DNA of 64,000 nt from Punctularia strigosozonata HHB-11173 SS5 (Eukaryota; Basidiomycota; Agaricomycetes; Corticiales; Punctulariaceae), in assembly GCF_000264995.1 (NCBI RefSeq), contig NW_006767440.1, positions 1,531,863-1,595,862 of the forward strand, in the 5' to 3' direction. Made by a program: the position numbers and the translations under genes. Numbering within the stretch: position 1 is the first letter of the stretch; every line of letters begins with the position of its first letter. Positions 25,487 to 37,218 of the stretch are shown one piece after another. The notes beneath the pieces are model-generated. The model worked only from the letters and a program-made list of their open reading frames with translations. It did not search any database and was not told where the DNA came from.

Positions 25487-26092
25487 NNNNNNNNNNNNNN
25501 NNNNNNNNNNNNNNNNNNNNNNNNNNNNNNNNNNNNNNNNNNNNNNNNNNNNNNNNNNNNNNNNNNNNNNNNNNNNNNNNNNNNNNNNNNNNNNNNNNNN
25601 NNNNNNNNNNNNNNNNNNNNNNNNNNNNNNNNNNNNNNNNNNNNNNNNNNNNNNNNNNNNNNNNNNNNNNNNNNNNNNNNNNNNNNNNNNNNNNNNNNNN
25701 NNNNNNNNNNNNNNNNNNNNNNNNNNNNNNNNNNNNNNNNNNNNNNNNNNNNNNNNNNNNNNNNNNNNNNNNNNNNNNNNNNNNNNNNNNNNNNNNNNNN
25801 NNNNNNNNNNNNNNNNNNNNNNNNNNNNNNNNNNNNNNNNNNNNNNNNNNNNNNNNNNNNNNNNNNNNNNNNNNNNNNNNNNNNNNNNNNNNNNNNNNNN
25901 NNNNNNNNNNNNNNNNNNNNNNNNNNNNNNNNNNNNNNNNNNNNNNNNNNNNNNNNNNNNNNNNNNNNNNNNNNNNNNNNNNNNNNNNNNNNNNNNNNNN
26001 NNNNNNNNNNNNNNNNNNNNNNNNNNNNNNNNNNNNNNNNNNNNNNNNNNNNNNNNNNNNNNNNNNNNNNNNNNNNNNNNNNNNNNNNNNNN
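25487..26092. other. Assembly gap (606 N)
   Basis: This is a block of unknown bases. The last 23 known bases on the left (12 G then TTTCATACGCC) recur on the right edge at about 26099-26121, so the true gap may be small or absent. ORFs drawn through the N block are meaningless. Confidence 0.95.
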
Positions 26093-28428
26093 GGGGAGGG
26101 GGGGGGGGGGTTTCATACGCCACCGCCGACATCGGCGAGCGCGACTCCCTTACCAGGCGGCGGGGGGGGACGGGGACCTCGACTCTCGTGTAGCGGAATT
26201 TGGATCGCGAGGCACGATGCGAGAAAACGCTATGCGGGTCTTGTCGCGGCATGAGTAGTACCGTCGGTACGGGGGTCAGAGACCAAGGCTGGGGTGTACT
26301 GTGGGGCAGGTTCACTGGTTATCTCGTGAATGTCGAGCACCCCACCGCAAGGCTGCGGAGCATGGGCCATGTCGCGGTGGGCTAAGAAAAGACGTTGTAT
26401 GCGCGACGTCGCAGCATTCCTGACGTGGTGGTGCCCCCCTCGAAGACTGGTGGGGAGGGAGGGGGAAGATCTGCAGGCAGGCCGGTGGGAAAAGGGCCGG
26501 CGGCAAAAGAACCTATCTGTTGCGTTGCGGGAGCGAGTGTAACGTACGTTGAGAGAGAGAGGGAGAAGAAGAAGGCGAAGTCTGGCGCCGACCGGTGGGA
26601 CGAAGGGCGTCGTCCGGCGGGGCCCTAGTGGGGCACGGCCGCGGGAAGCGACGTTGACGCGGCGGAAGAGCAACATGGCATGAGGAATGTGAAACGACGG
26701 TTCGAAGCGACGGAATCGATATGGGGGGTATCCGGCATTGTCCGCGGCCTGTAAGTAGCGGCCTCAAGGAACGGTGAGTATCGGGGCTTCGATCGTTCGT
26801 CGGGCGTGGTCGATGGAAGACTTGGCGTGGGCTCGCTTATCGACTGGCGGATACCCACGACGTTTGGAACCGTGCTAGGATGTGCAGAGGTCCATATTAT
26901 CGATGAGACGATGCCAAGGAGTGCGCGGCGTGAAAGACCACCGGTGGTTCGCAGCGCGAGCAGGAGTGCTATATGCGTCGAGGCGATGTTCGCGAGTGCT
27001 GCTGCCAAGTCGTTTCGTCGATGGAAACTCGCAGTCCTGTTCAGACGACCCCTACACCTAAACCCCCGTACGTGCCGGCCCGCTCACGGTCGAGGACACT
27101 GGCACGAGTTTTAGCCATTTGTGACGGTAGATGTCGGTCTCCGGACCTTTTTCGTCTGGCCCTGATAGCTGTTCAGTGTTCGGTCATCTAGCCCAATCCG
27201 TCGGAATACGCGAGTGGTGCAAAAGTATACGGTGTAGGTCTATAAGTAGAAGCGTTAGAGTTCGACGCGGTCTCCATTGCGGCGGGTGCGGCGAAGCGAC
27301 CGGCGATTTGGTCGGGCGGTGGGGTGCGCATGTGCAGTCGCTACCGATGCTGGCCGGAAGGAGGACATGGCTGCACCGTTTGCGCGAGACCGGGTTCCGG
27401 TGAGGCGATGTGCACTCGCAAGAAGGGAAGCTCAGGCCCCCCATCTGTCCAAGCGGGAGCGAAGCTGGCGACAGCACGTGCACCGCCGTCCGCTTTCAGC
27501 CTCGTTCTCACCTCCCACTTGCAATCGTGCCCGATGCCGAACACGAAACGCTGTGCGGCTTGGGGCCCGACCACGCATCCGACTCCTGCCCAACGGCGCC
27601 GTCGTCGCTTCGTGGGCACCCATCCGGCTCGCCATCACCCACCGAATCACGCCCAGACCCGCGCTCAGTTCCCACTCCCGGCTTGCACCCCCCGCCGTTT
27701 CAGCCTGACTGAGGGAGAGGGCATCCACCGCACCCGATGTAACCTCGACAAGTCGACGACCGTCTATGTTCAGCAGTCAGGAGTGCAGGCACCGCCATCT
27801 ACCCCAGTTTGAACGCGACGAAGGCGGGGCCCATCGCTGTCCAGATCCCCGTTGCCATCCGCGCTTGCTGGAGCAAACGACGTATTATTCCTCATCCACA
27901 TGGGACGCCTCCCGCTCCTAATGAATAACGGCCTTCCTTCGCATATGGTGAGAGCGCTAGATCTCGCCTCTCCACGAGGGTGAAATGGGGGTTCTAATCG
28001 TTCCAATTCTTTTCCAACGGTTTTGCATACCTGCCCTGGCGTGCTCTATAGATAACGAGGCGCGAACCCCTTCCCTCGGCCGGGCTCTGAGTGGCTCGTC
28101 GGGAGGTTCAGTGATATCACGCCCGGATTGGGGCAGTCCGACCGCTCTTGGCGGGTCATTACAGCCCCCCAGATAGGTGGCGGGTACGCTCTCCCCTTCT
28201 CACCGGTTCTCCGCACGGCGCGCATCGCGCGCACACGCTCGAACGCATCCTTGGCTGTCCCCGTCGGAGCGCGAGGGAACGCCATGACAGGAACACCCAA
28301 TTCCGGCCCCTTTTGACGCGAGCACACAGATTTTCCTCCTCCCTCTACGATTATAAAAGGGAGGGCGATCTGCTATCTGGGAGGTATCCCCATCCCGCCT
28401 CTCCTCCCCCCCTCGCCTTCGTTGCGAC
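26093..28428. other. Gene-poor, GC-rich region and promoter of the first TmpA-like gene
   Basis: 2.3 kb with many overlapping ORFs of up to 149 codons on both strands and no recognisable motif, as expected by chance in GC-rich DNA. A minus-strand ORF (27008-26625) begins with a hydrophobic stretch but has no further support. The last 80 bp hold a clear TATA box and a C/T-rich leader. Confidence 0.5.
28351..28359 (+). promoter_or_regulatory. TATA box of the first TmpA-like gene
   Basis: TTATAAAAG lies 70-78 bp before the ATG at 28429, followed by a C/T-rich leader, a usual basidiomycete core promoter layout. Confidence 0.6.
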
Positions 28429-30066
28429 ATGTCCTCCGCAACGACGCAGCACGACCTCGAGAAGCAGGCCGCGATCGCCGAGGTCCTCCATGCGGACGCG
28501 GGTACCGAGACCCCGAGCGGCGCGTCCAGCGGCACCGTTTCGCCTTCGGGTACCAGTCTGCAGGACAAGGACGAGGACGATCTCAAGGATAAGGTAATTG
28601 CCATCCTCCCTTCGACGACGTTGGCCTCGACTAAACCCCTTCCCCAATCAGGTGGACGAGACCGAGGGCATCGTGACCCAGCTCGAGTCCTACCCCGTCC
28701 CGCCCAAGAAGGGCAACAAGATCACTCGTTTCCTGTGGCGTAAGTCGTCGGCCTTACTCCGGACGTTATCGACCCACGCTGACACAGCATCTATCTTCCT
28801 GCAGACAACTTCTTCTCGACCTACCGGAAGATCTTCACCGTCGTGTTCTTTGCGAACATCACGGCGCTGATCGTCTTCACCGTGAGGAACAAGGGCCTGC
28901 CCAAGGCACCCGAGGTCGGCTCCGCCGCTTCCGCCAACCTCATGGTCACCATCCTCTTCCGCCAGGAGAACTTTGTCAACATCGTCTACGAGATCCTCTG
29001 CGCGTGCCCCCACTCCGCGCCGCTCTGGCTCCGCAAGCGCCTCGCCAAGGCCTTCCACTACGGCGGCGCCCACAGCGGCGCCGGCGTCGCCGCCGTCTTC
29101 TGGTACATCCTCTACACCGTCATCGCCACCCGCGACTTCACGCGGATGAAGAACACGGCGTCGACGGTCAACGTCGCCACTTCCTACGTCCTCCTCGCCC
29201 TCTTCTGCTTCATCCTCGGCGGTGCGCACCCGTACTTCCGCCGGACCTACCACGACTACTTCGAGGCCATGCACAGGTACTCGGGCTGGTGCGCGCTCCT
29301 CACCTTCTGGACGCACACCATCTTCGCCGGGCTCGAGTACCGCAAGCTGGAGCCGAACCCGCCCTCGCTCGGGACGTACCTCATCACGTCGTCCAACTTT
29401 TGGACGTTCGTCATCTCCTCCAGCGCGACGCTCCTGTCGTGGGGCCGTCTTCGCCAGCGCGACGTGTACCCGGAGATCCTGTCGGACCACGTCATCCGGC
29501 TGCACTTCAAGTACAAGAAGATGCCGCCCTTCTACGGGCTGAAGGTCTCCACCCGGCCGCTCGTCGAGTGGCACGCGTTCGCGACCGTGCCGGACGAGGA
29601 AGGCTTCTCGGTCGTCGTCTCGAACGCCGGGGACTGGACGAAGGGGGCGATCATGAACCCGCCGAAGAAGCTGTGGGTGCGCGGGTACCCGCTCCACGGC
29701 CTGCTCTACACGTCCAAGCTGTTCAAGCAGATCGTCGTCGTCGCGACGGGGTCCGGGATCGGGCCGATCCTGTCGCTGCTGTACGCGGACATCACGCCGC
29801 GCCGCGTGCTGTGGTCGACGCCCAACCCGGAGACGACGTTCGGGGACAAGATCGTCGCGGCGGTGAACAAGGCGGACCCGAACGCGGTGATCTGGAACAC
29901 GCGCTCGCAGGGGAGGCCGGACATGGTGCAGCTGACGTGGCAGCTCGTGCGGGAGTGCAATGCCGAGGCGGTGTTCATCATCTCGAACCCGAAGATCACG
30001 AAGAAGGTGGTGTACGCGATGCAGACGAGGGGCGTCGCCGCCTACGGCGCCATCTTCGACTCGTAA
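28429..30066 (+). CDS. TmpA-like integral membrane oxidoreductase, copy A, 504 aa
   Basis: This membrane protein has a ferredoxin-NADP-reductase-like C-terminal half, as in Aspergillus nidulans TmpA, a ferric-reductase relative linked to conidiation signalling. Exons are 28429-28593, 28652-28739 and 28805-30066. The N-terminus is polar (MSSATTQHDLEKQAA). Several hydrophobic segments follow (IFTVVFFANITALIVF, VAAVFWYILYTVIA, YVLLALFCFILGG), then HRYSGW and WTHTIFAGLEYR with candidate heme or cofactor His. The nucleotide-binding loop is VVVATGSGIGPILSLL, and the end is VAAYGAIFDS. The catalytic activity is not known for the family, so calling it a reductase is inference. A second copy on the opposite strand at 42103-43683 has an almost identical last exon. 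Confidence 0.85.
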
Positions 30067-33000
30067 AAAAACCCGTCGAACGAAGAACGATAACGCCTGT
30101 ATGATTTCTGCACGCTTTGACGAGACTCGGTGACCCGGGTATATATCGATGGTATCGTTGTTGATGTTGTACCCCTATTCCTGTACTTTATGCCTCCTGT
30201 CTCCATACTGTTCGAGCTCGCTCGCATGCTCTCCTCCTGCCTCACCCTGTTACATAGACGCATCTGTACTTAGACGAAATTTCACGCCTTTCTGCGCACT
30301 TATCGCGAACGTGGTGAGACCAAGCTCAAGGTTGCGATTGCGCGTGTGCTACCAATAACTTGTCATCTTCTTCACGGCGATGGCAGAACCTTTTCCGCTC
30401 GAAAGACATGGGGGATCAAATCTGCGCGTGCTAGGAATACTTGCTTATCTTCGTCACAGCGATAACAGCACTCCTCCCGCTCGACAGAGAACCAAAAGTA
30501 AAGTTGGCACTAGCACCGCGGGATGCCTTGTGTGCGTGCGAGGACTGCAATCTAATCTGATAGCTATCGTCTCTTACTACTCCCGCAAAGCTCGATAGGG
30601 GTGGGTTAGAGTGCGGTTTCACAGGTTATCGAGACCCCGTTGCCACACGCAACCGCGCAGGTGGGTGCGGCTGAAGCGGCTGGAGCACCCGCTCGGCTCA
30701 TGTCGAGGACGGGTTTATCACCTTCACGCCGTGCTATGATGGAAAGTGCCATTGCGCTGGCGTTCGAGGCATGCGGGACTCCCGTTCTCCCGTCACCGCT
30801 GGGTTGGTGAGTGATAACATATCCAGGTGAGCGGCTTGGAGCATATGCACTCCGCCATGAGAGTGCTGTATTGCCGATGCCCAGGAGGATACACGGAGCT
30901 GCATGACGTTGTTCCATTCTTGCCTGCACAACCTGGTAGATAGCACTCCACGCAGTCCGGTACCAGGATCCAACCGACTCTTCGATGTCGAGGCATCGAT
31001 TTACACGTGGATTAGACGAGGCCCCGAGCTTGGCATGGAGGAGCGGGTATAAATAACGGTCCTGATTTTAGCCCCTGTGAGCCCGGGTTCTATTAACTTC
31101 CCATGTCCGACGTCGGCGGCACGGCGGGCAGGCACGATTAGCTGTGCCGTGGGATAGGAGCGAGAACGAGCTCGGGATCCATGGAGCACCGTCGCATATA
31201 GCGTTTCGGTGGCGGATCTCGAACGCTTCAAGTTTGTGAATGGGTGCCTGTGCGAAATTTACGCGCCACGATGGCAGGTTCTTGGTCCCTCTTGTAATAC
31301 GGAGTATGGTCTCATGTCTGCGGCTCCATGAGAGTCTCGGCGACCGTTTGTACGCATGTCGTTTTACACTCGAGCAACACCGTGAGTTGCGAGCGCCAGC
31401 GGGTGAGAACCGGGAGGTCGGGGTTGTACTTGAAGAAGGCGTTGATCGAGCGTCTGATGAAAAAAAGCGTGTAGATCCCGTCGGCACACCTGAGTATGCG
31501 CCCATGACGATCGACCGCCAAGCGGTCATTTGAGGAGTGAAGAATGCGCCTGCGATTGTATTGCAAGAGGGTCGTAACTCGCTTCAACCAACCGCATAGA
31601 CGTTATGTACGTGCCGAAGGTAGCTGGAGTGTCTGTTGCGCAGTCACCCCGGTTCCAAGTCATTCGTGCGTCGCATGAGCTCGAAAATTTTCTACGCATG
31701 GTTGGCGGCAGCGACGTAATCGTGGGTGATGCCAACCCTCAACGATGCTGCATGACGAGCACAGCAGCCGAACGGAATATCTGATATCACTTGTGTGAGC
31801 GCCGATGTCATCGTTATCGACGAAGTACCTTCACGGGTCGAGCAACATATCGAGAAATATCTCACCGTGAATGCACGGTATCAGTGCAGATGGTGGTGCT
31901 GATGGTCTTCTAAGGCCGCACAAAAGCCCAAGCCTGCAAACGAGCATTCGCTGCATCATCGTCGGCAGGCCGGGGTCAATATTAGCCATATTGCCGTCCG
32001 GCAGTGGAAGGAACGGAGGCGGCTGGGCATACTCTGGGCATCAACATTCGGGGCACCCTAACAAGTTCACGATCAGGTCGTCGACGCAGGTCCGATCGAT
32101 CCCGCGCATCGCGAGCTTTGCAAAAAAAGGTGAACAGCCATAGCAGGTCCCTGTTCCTATTGACCCCCCCAGTGAAGGCAGATCTGTGTTTCACTGGCAC
32201 TGTCGCCATACATCCTTTGAAAGAAACATGCAAGTTGCAGCTGCGGGAAGATATTAAGAGGAAAAGCGTACGTCAACATGACGCTGGAGCGGTCGCATGG
32301 ACGGCACCACAACAGTCGGGGAGTCACCGTTCCGAAGATAAACCTGAAGTCCGCCGGTGGAGTCCGCGATAGATGCACGGGGTACACGTCTTTCGCCTGG
32401 ATGTATGCATGAGACAGAGGTGGGTACTTCAAGGTCAGAGCAAGGGAAATCGCCAAATTTACGCAGAGGATGTCATCGGCATCCCAAGAGGAGACGACAC
32501 GGATGGATCATGCTTCTGTTTGGAGACCCCTCGTAGTCATGCAAGATCGCTGCGGAGATGGCGAACGTCCATTTCGCGTTGCTGCGGTATCGTGCCGCCC
32601 TTAGGCAGCCAAGTGAACCGGTGAGACGAGACGAGCTTTGGAGATTCTCAGGCATCGAGAAGACGACGACACGGCACGCACAGGTACGACGAGGCAAGCC
32701 TGTGAGAGCGCCATTGTCATATATCACAATTTCGTCCAGAGAGTTTGTCCAAGGTAGGATCGTAGGGATGTAATAGACGTCGACGAAGATTTGGTCGTCG
32801 CGGGAAGTTGTACGCCCACCTTGACAGAGGATTCTCGGCTTTACAGTTTCAGTATCTGGAAGAAATATCAGAAGTACTGGGCCCCTTCGTCAAGTGAGGT
32901 ATTGATTAGGAAATGTCTTGGTGTGCAGCGACGCTATGAGGTTGTGCGGTACTTCCAGATTGAAGCCTCAGGTTAAGTTTGAGCTCAGAATAAGCGCCGG

Positions 33001-33106
33001 GACACGACGAGCGCCAGGCGAATCCCGGCCACCTGATTGGCTCTCACCTTCTCTCCGCCGTCACCACCACCTCCCTCCGTTTACCCTCTATCCTTTCTCG
33101 CTCGTC
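30067..33106. other. Gene-poor region, no supported gene
   Basis: Three kb with only short ORFs. Some minus-strand pieces (31529-31068, 32456-32157, 32727-32473) read like protein but are broken by stops and cannot be joined by good introns. They could be remnants of a decayed gene, family unknown. No repeats, RNA genes or transposon motifs were seen. The last 150 bp are the C/T-rich leader of the complex I gene. Confidence 0.45.
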
Positions 33107-34229
<1,123 letters not shown>

Positions 34230-34639
34230 ATGCGATGCACTACCACAAAACATTGAGTACGGTGGGTGGACGAGGGTAAGAGGCGGTGGTAGATGGTGGA
34301 GTAGAGAACTGCATATATATTTTCGTTTGATCTCATCCGTTCGAGATGATCCAAATGAGCCCAAGATGAGCACGGCGCTGGTGTAGCGTATACGTGCCCC
34401 AAGGGGCGCGCTGCAGCAGGGGCCGCATCGGACGCGAATGCAGTGAAAGGATGTGGCAAACTATGAGATTGATCCGAGTCGTCAAGGCTAACATGATATA
34501 CGTGACCGTTCGTGCGGGTATATATGTGTGTTTGCATGCATGCAGGCTCGACATTCGGCGAGCAATAGGTGAAACTGTCCTCTTCCCGAGTGTTCCGAAT
34601 CGTGATCATGAGTGCTTGTTTTCGTACCCCCGAGCCAAC
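34230..34639. other. Convergent intergenic region
   Basis: 410 bp lie between two converging stop codons. It should hold both 3' ends. No gene is seen. Confidence 0.5.
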
Positions 34640-36686
34640 CTAGTCGTCACCCTCGCCGTCATCGAAACCGGCCATGCCTTCGCCGCCTTCGGGTAGACGC
34701 TCGAGCAGGTACCTGACGATCGTGACGTATCCATCAGCTTCAACCAGAAGGCGCAAGCGTGAAAAGCGGTAAAAAAAGGCACCCACTCGATCTCCTCCTT
34801 CAGATCCGCGCAGTAGGTGTCGAGCGGGAGGTCGGACTCGTCGCTCCCGAACGGCATCTCGATCTCGTCCGCGATGCCCTCGATGCCCATGAAGGTGAAC
34901 GCGACGACGGTCACGATCGGAATCATGCCCCAGCCGAGGTCCTGAATCATCGTGAACGGAAGCGCGAAGAGGTAGAGACCGACGGCCTGCTTCAGGTGGA
35001 TGCGATCTGCATCATACAATACCGTCCAGACGTGTCATGCAGATCATGTACGCGGGACGCTTACAGGACTTGGGAATGGGCGTGTTCGCGACGCGTTCCA
35101 TGTTGGTGAGCATGTCGACCATGCCCTGCACGAGCACATTCATCGCGTTTGTGCCCGCGGGGCCAACGGTCTCCAGTAGGCCATCGCGCTTGAAAAGGAA
35201 GAGGGCGCGGTTGATCTCGTGCGCTAGCCTGGAAAAGTCAAGTCAAACGTTGTACGTCAAACTAGGTCCGAAGCAGTGAAGGGAAACCCACAGGAGCGGC
35301 AGAGGCAGGCTAGCGGCATCCGCGTGGGGGTGGAACTCAACCGTCGTGTGCGAGGTATGCTGGGACGAGCCGAGGAGCGGCGTCGTGCTCGTCACCGCGG
35401 CGAGATTCTTCTTGGACCGCTTGGGCCGGACGCGCTTGGTCGCGTTGCGCGAGGACGCGGCGGTGTGGCTGCTCGCGCCGAGGAGCGTCGGCGTCGGGGT
35501 GAGCGAGTCGTGCGAGGACTCCATCGCGGCGTAGCCCTTCCCGCCGTTCTGGCTCTGAGCGGCGGACGAATCATGCCGCGAGCGCTGGCCAAGGTGGTCC
35601 GCCGAGTCGTTCCGCTGCGTGCTGTACCCGCTCTCGTCGAATCGCGCGAAGCCGGCGGGAAGGACGGCGCGGAGGTCGGGCCAGTGCGAGCCGTCTTCGT
35701 CGCGGAGGTAGTGCTTGGTCGCGAAGACGAAGGCGAGGACGAGTTTGATGACGCGCCGCTTGCGTCTGCGGAGCTGCTCCGGGGTGATGTCCGAGAGGAG
35801 AGGGAATTGGGGAGTGGATTTGGCCGCGCCAGGAGGCGGGAGGGAGACGTTTATCCAGATAAGGCGGGTAAGGTTGCGGACCTGCGAAATGGGTTAGATA
35901 GCTGGAGAGAGGACGCACGAGGACAGAAACGAACATGGGAGGAGAGGGTGCCCCAGTCTTTACGGCCCTCGTAATAACGGTCGTAGGACGTCCCGTTCCT
36001 ATGGTCTCGGCGTTCAACGAGTATTCACGTCGGCAAAGGACCGTGCGTACCTGAAGACAAGGATGAGACCGACCTGTCGGAAGAAGAGGCCGAAATCAGC
36101 GGGGCCGTGAAACGATCCAAGTAACCCGGGTAGGCGAAGCGGCGAAAAGGAAGGCGGGGAGATGGAACACGTACGACGACGGCGACAACGGGGATTACCG
36201 AATTAGTAAGATGGACATCGTGCCCTTTGGACCAAAGGTATGCGACCTGTGCCGGACGATTGAATGGGGTCAGCAAGCCGGCCAGCCGGCTAATGTGACG
36301 AGAGAGGAACCTACGCCGGTGGCAAATATGGTCACCGTCAAGACGGGACCGACGATACGACCGATGATCTACAAGCGATGCACATGCTGTAAGCATACGC
36401 GAAGCAGTAAAGAGGGCGAAAGAAAAGGGTGGCGGGTAGAACTCGGTAGACGGGCCAAGAGTGTTCGACACGGAAGAACGGGGAAATCAAAGGCGGAGAA
36501 GGGAGGAAATAGACGTACCGAGCCTTCGACGGTGAAGATGTCGAACAGCCAGGAGTACTGCAACGGGCACGCGAGCAGTCAGTTCGCCGTCGCTGCATGG
36601 CCGGCGCGAGAGAAGACCTGTCGAGTGTTGGGCCATGCACGCGTGCGGGTTTTGCGGTCCATCACGCGCGCGCCGAGCAGGTTCAT
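34640..36686 (-). CDS. Bestrophin-like membrane channel protein
   Basis: This is a fungal member of the bestrophin/UPF0187 family of predicted chloride channels. Phase-consistent exons from the ATG at 36686 begin 36686-36618, 36557-36519 and 36368-36315 and continue to the stop at 34640. Motifs in order are QYSWLFDIFTVEGS, VAYLWSKGHDVHLTNSVIP, VGLILVFRNGTSYDRYYEGR (family RxxxAYxRxxEGR block), RNLTRLIWINV, KLVLAFVFATKHYLRDEDG, LKQAVGLYLFALPFTMIQDL and the acidic signature MGIEGIADEIEMPFG. A Ser/Thr-rich insertion of about 100 residues separates the halves. The C-terminus is acidic (MAGFDDGEGDD). Longer ORFs on either strand are shadows of the exons. Ion selectivity is not visible. Confidence 0.88.
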
Positions 36687-37218
36687 CTCACCTTTCTGAG
36701 CTTTCTCCGCGAGACCAGTTTAGGCTGTCGCGTGTCCGGGGGTGTGCGTCAGAAAGCGTTGCGCTCTGTCTCGGTCGATATGCTCGCTCACCTTGGGCAA
36801 TGCCAGCGAGAGGCTGGACTTGACCGTGCCAGTGCCCGACGCCATCTCTGCCCTTGATATTATACCTGATCTTGACGGGCTTGGACCGCGGCCTGGTCGT
36901 TGTTCGCGACGAGCAAGGGAGATGAGCACAGCCACGAGATGCGGGGATCTTGGTGCGCGTCACAGGGCTGGGCCGTGCAGCACTGAAACGGTGCTGAACG
37001 GGAGGGCCGGGCAGAAGGCTGTAGCGCATTGCGTCTTGATCTGCGCAGCGGGCACGAATAAGAGTCACCGCCACCGCCGCCTTTCACCTCCTCCGTCCCG
37101 CCTGTCCCATCCCCGCCCGCCGCTCTCCGTCGGCTCAGTCTCTCTGAGATTTCCTCGACAAAAAGCTCGATTATTTATTCTCTCGAGTTCTCACCAAGTG
37201 CCAGCACAGGAGGGCGCG
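36687..37218. promoter_or_regulatory. Divergent promoter region of the bestrophin-like and cap methyltransferase genes
   Basis: 532 bp separate the two divergent start codons. The last 150 bp before 37219 are C/T-rich and contain an A/T-rich TTATTTATT near 37170. An open frame runs from 36742 into the methyltransferase exon but lacks family likeness before 37219. Confidence 0.45.

Noticed and set aside
25158-26315. Long ORFs on both strands across 25.2-26.3 kb
   Set aside because: They run through the block of N and consist mostly of unknown residues.
28690-29697. 335-codon minus-strand ORF and a 366-codon plus-strand ORF in another frame over the TmpA-like gene
   Set aside because: Composition shadows of a GC-rich exon. 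The same shadows appear over copy B at 42.6-43.4 kb, as expected from the shared sequence.
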